Shown: positions 1 through 6,426, numbered from the stretch's first letter. The stretch: DNA of 7,776 nt from Burkholderiales bacterium (GCA_947450745.1 CANFYD010000161.1:1-7776); one strand, 5' to 3'. Made by a program: numbers and translations. The notes: generated by a model not told the origin, from the letters alone.

Positions 1-957
1 CGTGCTGAAGGCGCTGACCGCCCATTGCCAGCCGCCCACGCAAGTCGCACTCTTGCCGCCCGCCATCGCGGGCAGCGGCATCACGCCGACCTTGCCGCTC
101 ACCTTGCTGTCCTTGTCGGTGGTGAAACGGTCCCAGGCAAAGCCCCAGTTGACGGCGAACACCGCCTGACCGGCCTTGAACTCATTGACCGTGTCTGGCG
201 TCTTGACCTCGGCGACGTTCTTCTTGATCACGCCCTGGTCCACCATCGTCAACCATTGCTTGAGGCCCTTGACGGCTGCGGGCTTGTCCAGCGTCAAGCG
301 TCCCGAGGCATCGTTGAACTCGCGACCCTGGCTCCAGTAGGGCAGCAAGAAGGTGCAGACCGCCCCTTCGATCGGAGCGCCCTGGATGGACAGGCCCTGC
401 AGATTGGCATCCCCTTCGGCCTGCTGGATCTTGACTGCGGCAGCACTGAGCTCGTCCCAGGTGCGCGGCTCGGCAATCTTGTGTTTTTCCAGCAGATCGC
501 GCCGGTAGTACATGAACATCGCGTCGGCAAAGGCCGGCAGTGCGGCGATCTTGCCGCCCACCACGTTGGCTGCGGCATAGACGCTCAGATAAGGCTTGAG
601 TGCGGTGGCCGGTTCACCGACATAGGCGTTGAGCGGCTCCAGCCAGCCCGCGCCGACGTACTGTGCCGGGTTGACGATATCGATCAAGAAAATGTCGAGC
701 GCCGCATCCTTGGCGTTCAACACGGTGCTGAGGTATTGCCTCTGCAAATCCGAGGTGGCGCCGCCCGTTTCCACTTCGATCTGGGTGCCCGGATTCTTGA
801 GCTGGTATTGATCGAACAATTTGCGCATCAGATCGGGGCGCTGGCCCGATCCGCCGGCGAAGACGCGCAGTGTGGTCTGTGCCATCGCGATCTGGGCCGC
901 GCCCAGGGTGAGCAGGGCGCTGGCGAGGAAGGTGCGAATCAAAGGGGCTGTTTTCAT
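1..957 (-). CDS. ABC transporter extracellular solute-binding protein, family 1 (C-terminus beyond window)
   Basis: The minus-strand frame is open from ATG at 957 to the left edge, giving 319 codons of a protein that in this family is usually a little over 400 residues, so the C-terminal quarter is missing. The N-terminus is a typical Sec signal peptide: MKTAPLIR, a hydrophobic core, then an AMA/QTT cleavage site near residue 26. The mature part starts TTLRVFAGGSG and continues with motifs typical of CUT1-type sugar-binding proteins, such as LPAFADAMFMYYRRDLLEKH, EPRTWDEL and an AVNWGFAWDRF segment. It should bind the substrate in the periplasm and deliver it to membrane permeases, probably encoded just outside the left edge. 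An AGGAGA ribosome site lies 5 nt before the ATG. It follows the ATPase gene by 104 bp on the same strand, so it probably belongs to the same operon. The ligand cannot be read from sequence; context suggests a sugar acid or related sugar. Confidence 0.93.
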   Translation of the reverse strand, partial: MKTAPLIRTFLASALLTLGAAQIAMAQTTLRVFAGGSGQRPDLMRKLFDQYQLKNPGTQIEVETGGATSDLQRQYLSTVLNAKDAALDIFLIDIVNPAQYVGAGWLEPLNAYVGEPATALKPYLSVYAAANVVGGKIAALPAFADAMFMYYRRDLLEKHKIAEPRTWDELSAAAVKIQQAEGDANLQGLSIQGAPIEGAVCTFLLPYWSQGREFNDASGRLTLDKPAAVKGLKQWLTMVDQGVIKKNVAEVKTPDTVNEFKAGQAVFAVNWGFAWDRFTTDKDSKVSGKVGVMPLPAMAGGKSATCVGGWQWAVSAFST

Positions 958-962
958 GTCTG

Positions 963-968
963 TCTCCT
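963..968 (-). promoter_or_regulatory. Ribosome binding site of the solute-binding protein gene
   Basis: AGGAGA on the minus strand, 5 nt upstream of the ATG at 957. It is the best Shine-Dalgarno match in the operon, consistent with the high expression usual for binding proteins. The 104-bp gap in front of it shows no convincing promoter or terminator hairpin. Confidence 0.75.
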
Positions 969-1061
969 GTTTTGGTTGTGGTGTTTGGCTGCGGTTTTTA
1001 GCTGTGCCGCTGGCTGTGGTGCGGGTGTTCCTTCTTGCTGTTGGGACTTCCCCTGCGGCGA

Positions 1062-2129
1062 CTACAAAATTGCAGCCCCGCTGGTGGGGTCGAACAAATG
1101 CAGTTGTGCCGGGTTCAAATAGATCGTCAATTGCGTGCCGCCGGGTTCGCGGAACTGCGCTGGCAGTCTTGCCGTCATCAAGGTGTCCCCGATCTGCAGC
1201 ACTGCCAGCGTCTCGGCACCGAGTGGCTCCAGCAAGCTGACTTTGGCCGGCAGGCCGACATCGCCGGGCTGCGCTGTCAAGCGCAGGTTTTCCGGACGCA
1301 GGCCCAGCTTGTAGGCACCGGTGACCGACTGCAGTGCAGTGGGCAGCGCGATCGAAGCCTCTTCGCCCAAGCAAGCGACGCCGGCGCTGACTCGGGCATC
1401 GACCAGATTCATCGCCGGAGAACCGGTAAAGCCGGCCACGAACAAGGCGGCAGGTCGGTTGTAGATGGCGTCCGGCGTGTCGTACTGCATCTTGCGGCCA
1501 CCGCTCAACACGGCGATGCGGTCGGCCAGGGTCATCGCCTCGACCTGGTCATGGGTGACATAGATCATCGTGGCACCCAGCCGCTCATGCAGGCGCTTGA
1601 TCTCGGTGCGCATCTCCTGGCGCAATTGCGCGTCCAGGTTTGACAGCGGCTCGTCGAACAAAAACACCTTGGGCTGGCGCACGATGGCCCGGCCGATGGC
1701 GACGCGCTGCCGCTGACCACCGGACAGCGCGGCGGGCCGGCGATCCAGCATCTGGTCGATGCGCAGCAGGCGCGCCGCATCCATCACGCGCCGCTTGATC
1801 TCGTCCTCCGGTGTTTTGCGCAGCCGCAGGCCGAAGGCCATGTTGTCGTACAGGTTCTTGTGGGGATAGAGCGCGTAGTCCTGGAACACCATCGCGATGT
1901 CGCGCGCACGTGGCGGTTTGTCGTTGACCACCTCACCGTCGATCAGGATCTGACCGCCGCTGATCGTCTCCAGGCCGGCAATCATGCGCAGCAAGGTGCT
2001 CTTGCCGCAACCTGAAGGGCCGACGAAGACGGCAAACTCACCCTCACGAATATCCAGGTCGATGCCGTGAATGATGGGGATTTTCCCGTCATAGGTCTTC
2101 GAGACATTGCGCAGTTCAACCGCAGCCAT
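1062..2129 (-). CDS. ugpC: UgpC/MalK-family ABC transporter ATP-binding protein
   Basis: A 355-residue cytoplasmic ATPase that would power carbohydrate import with two permeases and the adjacent binding protein. All nucleotide-binding motifs are intact: Walker A GPSGCGKST (residues 37-45), Q-loop Gln83, signature LSGGQRQRVAIGRA (135-148), Walker B VFLFDE (155-160), D-loop SNLD (163-166) and switch His193. Residues from about 235 form the MalK/UgpC-type TOBE regulatory domain (GFTGSPAMNL, LGLRPENLRL, ending LHLFDPTSGAAIL), which marks the CUT1 class and not the two-domain CUT2 class. Length is normal for the family. The ATG overlaps the aldolase stop in TGATG, with GGGAGG a few bases upstream, so translation is probably coupled. 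The symbol is a family name: such ATPases are often shared among several transporters, and the transported substrate is not shown by this protein. Confidence 0.96.
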   Translation of the reverse strand: MAAVELRNVSKTYDGKIPIIHGIDLDIREGEFAVFVGPSGCGKSTLLRMIAGLETISGGQILIDGEVVNDKPPRARDIAMVFQDYALYPHKNLYDNMAFGLRLRKTPEDEIKRRVMDAARLLRIDQMLDRRPAALSGGQRQRVAIGRAIVRQPKVFLFDEPLSNLDAQLRQEMRTEIKRLHERLGATMIYVTHDQVEAMTLADRIAVLSGGRKMQYDTPDAIYNRPAALFVAGFTGSPAMNLVDARVSAGVACLGEEASIALPTALQSVTGAYKLGLRPENLRLTAQPGDVGLPAKVSLLEPLGAETLAVLQIGDTLMTARLPAQFREPGGTQLTIYLNPAQLHLFDPTSGAAIL

Positions 2130-2932
2130 CAGTAGCCTCCCACAGCTGTCTTGCCCTGACCCTGGCCGTCGGCCAAGCCTCGCACCGCCGCCACGGCCGC
2201 TTGCGCGCTGCGCATCAGCAGCCCCAGGTCCGAGGCGATCGCGACGAAGTCAAAGCCCATGGCCAAGTACTGCTGCACCACCTCCGGCGTTCCTCCAACC
2301 GTGCCGATCGGCTTGCCGACTGCTTTGGCCCGTTTGATGGCGGTGGCGGTCAGCGCCAACACCTCCGGATGCGTCAACTGACCGACATGGCCCATCGTGG
2401 CCGACAGGTCGGCCGGGCCGATAAACAGTGCGTCGACGCCGGGAACGGCCGCAATCGCTTCAAGTTGTTCGAGGGCTTGTGGCGTTTCCAATTGGACGAT
2501 CACGCCCATCTGTCGATTGGCCGTGCGCAAATAGTCCGGCGCAGTCCCGAAGCGCGAGGCCCGGCTCATGCCGGCCATGCCGCGGCAGCCCTCGGGGGCA
2601 TAGCGCGTCGCCGCCACGGCGGCACGCGCCTCCTCGGCGTTCTGCACAAACGGCACCAGCAGGGTCGAAGCGCCGGCATCGAGCACGCGTTTGATGAAGA
2701 CGGCGTCGTTCCAGGGCACGCGCACGACCGGCACCAGCGGTGTGCCAGCGACCGCTTGCAGCATGTGGACGAGGTCGGCCATGTCCAGCGGCGTGTGCTC
2801 CATATCGACCACGCCCCAGTCGAAGCCGGCGTGGCCCATGGCCTCGGCGATCAGCGGGCTGGCGGACATGATCCAAGTGCCGACAGGCAAGGGCTGACCC
2901 TGGCGGGACAGCAAGTTCATGAATGGGTTCAT
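2129..2932 (-). CDS. HpcH/HpaI-family class II aldolase (2-keto-3-deoxy sugar acid aldolase)
   Basis: A 267-residue divalent-metal pyruvate aldolase of the HpaI/GarL/RhmA group. It would cleave a 2-keto-3-deoxy acid to pyruvate and an aldehyde in the cytoplasm. Catalytic positions line up with HpaI: His46 in DMEHTPLD, Arg71 in VVRVPWND, metal ligands Glu149 in VQLETP and Asp175 in FIGPADLSATMG. Length is standard. It begins 9 nt after the dehydratase stop and its own stop overlaps the ATPase start by one base, so it lies in the middle of the operon. The ATG at 2932 has only a weak AAAGA upstream and probably relies on coupling; an in-frame ATG at 2920 has no better site. The product aldehyde depends on the substrate: glycolaldehyde from a pentonate, glyceraldehyde or lactaldehyde from a hexonate or deoxyhexonate, tartronate semialdehyde from a glucarate. 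Aromatic HpcH function is less likely because no aromatic pathway genes are present. Confidence 0.93.
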   Translation of the reverse strand: MNPFMNLLSRQGQPLPVGTWIMSASPLIAEAMGHAGFDWGVVDMEHTPLDMADLVHMLQAVAGTPLVPVVRVPWNDAVFIKRVLDAGASTLLVPFVQNAEEARAAVAATRYAPEGCRGMAGMSRASRFGTAPDYLRTANRQMGVIVQLETPQALEQLEAIAAVPGVDALFIGPADLSATMGHVGQLTHPEVLALTATAIKRAKAVGKPIGTVGGTPEVVQQYLAMGFDFVAIASDLGLLMRSAQAAVAAVRGLADGQGQGKTAVGGY

Positions 2933-2941
2933 TAAAGTCTT

Positions 2942-4678
2942 TCAGTAGATGGCGGGCTCGGGCGTTGGAGCCGCACCCTGCAGAAAATCGAAGTCACAGC
3001 CCTCATGAGCCTGCGTGACGTGCTGTTGATAGAGCTTCACATAGCCTCGTGCATAGGGCTGGACGGGTGCCACCCAGGCGGCGCGGCGGCGTGCCATCTC
3101 CGCCTCGTCCACATGCAGCTCCAGCCGGCGCGCCTCCAGATCGAGCGAGATCTCGTCCCCGTCCTGCACCAGGGCCAGCGGGCCACCGATCGCCGCTTCG
3201 GGGCTGACATGCAGCACGCAGGACCCGTAATGAGTGCCGCTCATGCGTGCGTCGGAGATGCGCAACATGTCTCGCACACCGCGGTCGAGCAGACGTTTCG
3301 GAATGGGCAAGCCGCCCCATTCCGGCATGCCGGGTGCACCCACCGGCCCGGCGTTGCGCAACACCAGCACGGTGTTTTCATCGCAGTCCAGTGCCGGGTC
3401 GGCGCAGCGCTCGTTCATCTGCAGCGGCGAATCGAACACCAGCACTCGGCCCCGGTGTTTGAAGAATTTGGGGTCGGCTGCGCTGGGTTTCATCACCGCG
3501 CCGTCGGGTGCCAGATTGCCTTTGAGTACAGCCAGTGCGCCGGCCGTGCTGACCGGCTGATCGACGGGGCGGATCACGTCGTCGTCCAGGCTAGGGCGGC
3601 CGTCAATGTTCTTCCCCAGGGTGGCCCCGGTCACGGTCAGCTCGTCCAGGCTCAAATGCTCGCGCAAGCGATTCATCAGGGCGGGCACGCCACCGGCGTA
3701 GTAGAAATCTTCCATCAGCTTGTTGCCGCTGGGGAAGAGATTGGCGAGCACCGGCACGCGGGCTGCAACAGCATCCATATCCGCCAAAGTCAAATCGACA
3801 CCCGCCCGGCGCGCCATCGCAATGAGGTGGACGACCGCATTGGTCGAGCCGCCCAACGCCATTTGCACCACCAAGGCATTCTGGAAAGCGCCGCGCGTCA
3901 GGATCCGCGCCGGCGTCAGGTCTTGCCAGATCATCTGCACGATGTGCTCACCGCAATCGGTCGCCATGCGCGTGTGCGCCGAGTCCATGGCGGGAATCGC
4001 CGCCGCTCCCGGCAGCATCAAGCCGAGTGCCTCGACCAGGCAGGTCATCGTGCTGGCCGTGCCCATGGTGTTGCAGGTGCCCGGAGCCCGTGTCATCTTG
4101 GCCTCAAGCTGCACCCATTCGTCCTCCGGGATGCGGCCGGCCTTGTATTCGTCCCAGAACATGCGCGTGTGCGTGCCTGCGCCAATCACGCGAGGCGGCT
4201 GCCCGTGTCGCAAATAGCGGTCGCTGATCATTGGCCCAGCGGGGCAGAACAGCGTGGGCAGGCCGGCGCTGATGGCGCCCATGACCGTGCCGGGCGTCGT
4301 CTTGTCGCAGCCTGCCAGCAGCACCACGCCGTCCAGCGGCAACGAGCGCAACAACTCTTCAACCTCCATCGCCAGAAAGTTGCGATACAGCATCGTGGTC
4401 GGCTTGACCATCACTTCGCCCAAACTCATCGCGGGCAATTCGAAGGGCATGCCACCGGCCATCAAGACGCCGCGCTTGACGCTTTCGGCGCGCTCGCGCA
4501 AATGGGCATGGCACGGCGAAAGATCGCTCCAGGTGTTGATGATGCCGATGATCGGGCGCTCCATCACGTCCTCGCGGCGCAAGCCCATTTGCTGGATTCG
4601 CTGCCGGTGCGCGAATGCGCGCATGTCGCTGGCGGCAAACCAGCGGCGGCTGCGCAATTCGGCCAAAGTCTTGGTCAT
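2942..4678 (-). CDS. IlvD/Edd-family sugar-acid dehydratase (aldonate dehydratase)
   Basis: A 578-residue cytoplasmic dehydratase that should convert an aldonate to its 2-keto-3-deoxy acid. The three Fe-S cysteines are Cys56 (DLSPCHAH), Cys124 (AGCDKTTPG) and Cys202 (PGTCNTMGTASTM). Asp125 and Lys126 match the Mg-binding aspartate and carbamylated lysine of the family, and Ser480 in SDARMSGTHYG matches the catalytic serine. The SDARMSGT version, with PEAAIGGPLALV after it, is typical of L-arabinonate/D-xylonate type dehydratases, not of branched-chain IlvD (usually TDGRFSG). Length is also close to that subgroup. An ATG at 4705 would add nine residues, but it sits one base from the operator palindrome and has no ribosome site, whereas the ATG at 4678 has GGGGA at proper spacing; I prefer 4678. 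It is the first gene of the operon. Exact substrate (arabinonate, xylonate, fuconate, galactonate or gluconate) is not determined. Confidence 0.93.
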   Translation of the reverse strand: MTKTLAELRSRRWFAASDMRAFAHRQRIQQMGLRREDVMERPIIGIINTWSDLSPCHAHLRERAESVKRGVLMAGGMPFELPAMSLGEVMVKPTTMLYRNFLAMEVEELLRSLPLDGVVLLAGCDKTTPGTVMGAISAGLPTLFCPAGPMISDRYLRHGQPPRVIGAGTHTRMFWDEYKAGRIPEDEWVQLEAKMTRAPGTCNTMGTASTMTCLVEALGLMLPGAAAIPAMDSAHTRMATDCGEHIVQMIWQDLTPARILTRGAFQNALVVQMALGGSTNAVVHLIAMARRAGVDLTLADMDAVAARVPVLANLFPSGNKLMEDFYYAGGVPALMNRLREHLSLDELTVTGATLGKNIDGRPSLDDDVIRPVDQPVSTAGALAVLKGNLAPDGAVMKPSAADPKFFKHRGRVLVFDSPLQMNERCADPALDCDENTVLVLRNAGPVGAPGMPEWGGLPIPKRLLDRGVRDMLRISDARMSGTHYGSCVLHVSPEAAIGGPLALVQDGDEISLDLEARRLELHVDEAEMARRRAAWVAPVQPYARGYVKLYQQHVTQAHEGCDFDFLQGAAPTPEPAIY

Positions 4679-4685
4679 GTGTGAA

Positions 4686-4690
4686 GTCCC
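4686..4690 (-). promoter_or_regulatory. Ribosome binding site deciding the dehydratase start
   Basis: GGGGA on the minus strand, 7 nt before the ATG at 4678. The alternative in-frame ATG at 4705 is preceded by the operator and by no purine-rich motif, so this site favours the shorter protein. Confidence 0.6.
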
Positions 4691-4706
4691 CGTTTTGTAA
4701 TTCATT

Positions 4707-4720
4707 TGTTACCGGTAACA
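4707..4720. promoter_or_regulatory. GntR/LacI-type operator, perfect 14-bp palindrome
   Basis: TGTTACCGGTAACA is a perfect palindrome with a central CG, the hallmark of LacI-family operators. From family knowledge it is essentially the GntR operator type described in E. coli (ATGTTACCSGTAACAT). It lies 28 bp upstream of the chosen dehydratase start and immediately downstream of the GATAAT -10 candidate, covering about +1 to +14 of the expected transcript. This is a classic position for repression. The divergent LacI-family regulator at 5027-6106 is the obvious binder. No second full copy was found in this intergenic region. Confidence 0.85.
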
Positions 4721-4727
4721 TTAACGA

Positions 4728-4733
4728 ATTATC
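4728..4733 (-). promoter_or_regulatory. Candidate -10 element of the catabolic operon
   Basis: GATAAT on the minus strand matches five of six TATAAT positions. The hexamer 17 bp upstream (GATAAC) is a poor -35, so the promoter would be weak or need an activator. The predicted start falls near 4721, at the edge of the operator. The placement is inferred and unsupported apart from this fit. Confidence 0.45.
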
Positions 4734-4863
4734 AGAAGCTGAGCCATGGTGTTATCCCTTGTATCGGGTGAATTTGTGCAAGAAGAGACTTGGACGAGAG
4801 TCAATTGCAAAGCTGGGCCCCGTGTTGAATCGGGTCTGTGAATGGCTCGATTTGGTGATGTGC

Positions 4864-4891
4864 ATGGCGCTAAGGTCGTGTCAAGCGCCAT
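4864..4891. repeat. Inverted repeat, 8-bp arms with 12-nt spacer
   Basis: ATGGCGCT at 4864-4871 and AGCGCCAT at 4884-4891 are perfect inverted copies. There is no T-run after it on either strand, so it is not an intrinsic terminator. It could be a binding site for a second regulator of the divergent promoters, or chance. Confidence 0.5.
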
Positions 4892-5026
4892 CTGCCGCCG
4901 ATGACCGAAGCGGTCGGAGGTCGGGCTAGTCGGAAGAGAAGGCAGGTCGCTGGCGTCATGCGGCGCGGCGATCAGAGCGCCATCATCCATACTCAAACGG
5001 CTTGAATTTCGCAACAGCACTCGAAC

Positions 5027-6106
5027 ATGACGCAACCCCCCCCGAATTCTCCGCGCCAACCCCGGCGCGGCCATGGCCGACCGACCTTGCACGACGTGGC
5101 CGGATTGGCGGCAGTGACCCGCATCACGGTCTCCCGTTATCTGAATGCGCCGGGACAGGTGGCACCCGAGACGGCAGCCAGGATCTGTGCCGCGATTGCC
5201 GCGATCGGCTATGTGCCCAATCTGCAAGCGGGACAGTTGGCCAGTGGGCGTTCCAAAGTGGTCGCAGCGCTCATTCCCAGCATCAACAATTCTATTTTTG
5301 CCGAGACTATTCAGGCGCTCAGCGAGGGCTTGAACAATACCGGCTACGAGTTGTTGCTGACCTGCACGGCCTATGACATGACACGCGAAGAGGCCCAACT
5401 TCGGGCGCTGATCGGTTGGGCACCGGCGGCCTTGGTCATGACCGGCCGGCAACACAGCCAAACCACGTTGCGCCTGATGCTTGCGGCACAACTGGCCGGT
5501 ACTCCGGTGATTGAAATCTGGGACGACCGCCATGCCGACGAGGCCGAACCCGCTTTTGCAAGGATCGGTTTCAGTCATGCGGAAGTCGGACGAGCGATGG
5601 CTCGCCACCTGTTGCAGCAGGGGCACCGCCACTTGGCCTACGTACACAGTCCCATCCCGGCCGACTTCCGGGCTCAGGAACGGGGTGACGCATTTGCTGC
5701 CGAAGCGGCCGCCGCCGGTGCCACGCTCAGCCTGTTCAGGGCAGGCACCGGCGACCCCTTCGACGCAGGACGTGAATCGCTGAACCACTTGTTGAGCAGC
5801 CAGTCAGCGGTGACAACGGTGACAGCGGCCGCTTTTTCGAACGACAACCTTGCCTGCGGCGCACTGCTGGAAGCCAAGCGGCGCGGCATCGACGTGCCCG
5901 GCGCGCTCAGCCTGCTCGGCTTTGGCGACTTTCCTATCGGCCGCCAACTGAGTCCCAGCCTGTCCACCATCAGCCCGCCGCGTGGCGAGATCGGTCGGGC
6001 TGCGGCCCAAGCTCTGTTGGCGGCCTTGACCACCAACAGCGTGACCCAGGGCGTGTCATTGCCCTGGGTTCTGCTGGAGCGGGACAGCAGTGCCAGAAAA
6101 ATTTGA
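5027..6106 (+). CDS. LacI-family (GntR-like) transcriptional regulator
   Basis: A 359-residue repressor-type protein with an N-terminal LacI helix-turn-helix (TLHDVAGLAAVTRITVSRYLN, residues 20-40), the GYVPN segment and hinge helix (about 61-76), then a periplasmic-binding-protein-like sugar-sensing core (from VVAALIPSINNSIFAE to residue ~352). The recognition segment VTRITVSR resembles VTKMTVSR as I recall it from E. coli GntR, and the core (SINNSIFAE, WAPAALVMTGRQHSQ, VIEIWD) also looks GntR-like. It is transcribed away from the catabolic operon, whose promoter carries the matching palindrome, so it very likely represses that operon until a sugar acid or its derivative binds. The ATG at 5027 follows an in-frame stop at 5003 and lacks a good ribosome site, suggesting low expression. 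Codons 4-6 contain a run of eight C. The N-terminal ~18 proline/arginine-rich residues are an extension relative to most family members. Confidence 0.95.
   Translation: MTQPPPNSPRQPRRGHGRPTLHDVAGLAAVTRITVSRYLNAPGQVAPETAARICAAIAAIGYVPNLQAGQLASGRSKVVAALIPSINNSIFAETIQALSEGLNNTGYELLLTCTAYDMTREEAQLRALIGWAPAALVMTGRQHSQTTLRLMLAAQLAGTPVIEIWDDRHADEAEPAFARIGFSHAEVGRAMARHLLQQGHRHLAYVHSPIPADFRAQERGDAFAAEAAAAGATLSLFRAGTGDPFDAGRESLNHLLSSQSAVTTVTAAAFSNDNLACGALLEAKRRGIDVPGALSLLGFGDFPIGRQLSPSLSTISPPRGEIGRAAAQALLAALTTNSVTQGVSLPWVLLERDSSARKI
6044..6069. repeat. Perfect inverted repeat in the 3' end of the regulator gene
   Basis: ACCCAGGGC (6044-6052) and GCCCTGGGT (6061-6069) form a perfect 9-bp stem with an 8-nt loop, ending 37 nt before the last base of the regulator gene. 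No T-run follows, so it is not a standard intrinsic terminator. It may be a transcript-end stabilising hairpin or chance of coding sequence. Confidence 0.55.
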
Positions 6107-6155
6107 GCGAACTTGCCACCCGACCTGACCTGCGCCCGCCCCGCCACGGAGCACG

Positions 6156-6257
6156 TCAGAACGAATAGCTGAAACCGGCGTTCACGGTGTTCTGGCTCTG
6201 GCCGGCCAGCGGCACGGTGTCCCAGAAGTTTTGCGAAGAGAAGCGCGAGTTGCTCTG
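6156..6257 (-). pseudogene. C-terminal remnant of an outer-membrane beta-barrel protein
   Basis: Minus-strand codons read ...SRFSSQNFWDTVPLAGQSQ NTVNAGFSYSF, then TGA at 6158-6156. The ending NTVNAGFSYSF has alternating hydrophobic residues and a terminal Phe with aromatics at -2 and -4, the beta-signal recognised by the BAM complex. Only about 34 codons are left. Upstream, the frame passes into the direct repeat at 6258, and an ATG at 6304 within that repeat gives a short fused frame with no signal peptide or barrel body. I read this as the 3' stump of a porin or receptor gene cut by insertion or deletion at the repeat. The exact barrel family (TonB-dependent receptor, porin or other) is not recognisable from so short a piece. 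It converges with the regulator gene, about 50 bp apart. Confidence 0.5.
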
Positions 6258-6306
6258 AGAAACAAAACTTTTCGTATTGCGAAAAGCCACCTGAGCTGCG
6301 GCCATC
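6258..6306. repeat. Direct repeat copy 1 (~49 bp) with terminator-like hairpin
   Basis: It aligns without gaps to 6613-6661 at an offset of 355, with 38 of 49 positions identical by hand count. AGAAACAAAACTTTT at one end and GCTGCGGCCATC at the other are fully conserved; the middle varies. On the minus strand CTTTTCG-caata-CGAAAAG forms a 7-bp stem followed by TTTTGTTT, resembling a weak intrinsic terminator. Confidence 0.7.
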
Positions 6307-6402
6307 GGGTGCGTCCTGCCACTCATGCCAGGGCCAGTGGTCCTGGCGAGCGCCACCCGCTGCGCTCCTCCTTGACTTCGCTGCAGGACACACCCAATGG
6401 CC
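6300..6402. repeat. Long imperfect inverted repeat with two nested hairpins
   Basis: Arms 6300-6319 and 6383-6402 match at 18 of 20 positions. The two mismatches are C-A on the plus strand and therefore G-U on the minus strand, so RNA made from the minus strand could pair along the whole 20 bp. Inside the arms are a hairpin at 6327-6347 (GCCAGG...CCTGGC) and another at 6348-6367 (GAGCGC...GCGCTC), giving a branched fold. It looks like a structured RNA or folded DNA element, not a gene. Confidence 0.65.
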
Positions 6403-6410
6403 TTGATGAA

Positions 6411-6426
6411 CGAACACCTGCGTTCG
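6411..6426. repeat. Small hairpin in repeat block
   Basis: CGAAC-acctgc-GTTCG, a 5-bp perfect stem directly after the long inverted repeat. It is weak alone and noted as part of the hairpin-dense block. Confidence 0.35.

Larger units (their letters stand above)
4706..5026. other. Divergent intergenic control region between catabolic operon and lacI-type gene
   Basis: A stretch of 321 bp without a supportable gene; apparent reading frames are antisense extensions of neighbours. It holds the operator and -10 candidate at its left end and an 8-bp inverted repeat ATGGCGCT/AGCGCCAT near 4864-4891. A small GACCG-AAG-CGGTC dyad lies at 4903-4915, and a third AGCGCCAT at 4976-4983. No clear promoter for the regulator gene is seen. 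Confidence 0.7.

Noticed and set aside
25..1122. 365-codon open frame on the plus strand
   Set aside because: Antisense to the solute-binding protein and ATPase end; no family motif. The opposite strand has a signal peptide and ribosome site.
2201..2935. 244-codon plus-strand frame
   Set aside because: Antisense to the HpaI-type aldolase, which has all catalytic residues at family positions.
3005..4684. 559-codon open frame on the plus strand
   Set aside because: It is exactly antisense to the dehydratase, whose motifs are unmistakable. The product is rich in His, Arg, Gln and Ala, typical of mirror frames in GC-rich DNA.
4865..4915. Terminator or riboswitch in the divergent control region
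   Set aside because: The dyads lack T-runs and lie upstream of both transcription units, so binding sites or chance are more plausible.
4721..5788. 355-codon open frame on the minus strand across the control region and regulator
   Set aside because: Antisense to the regulator gene and the control region, ending beside the operator. No domain is recognisable, and the LacI frame is clearly the real one.
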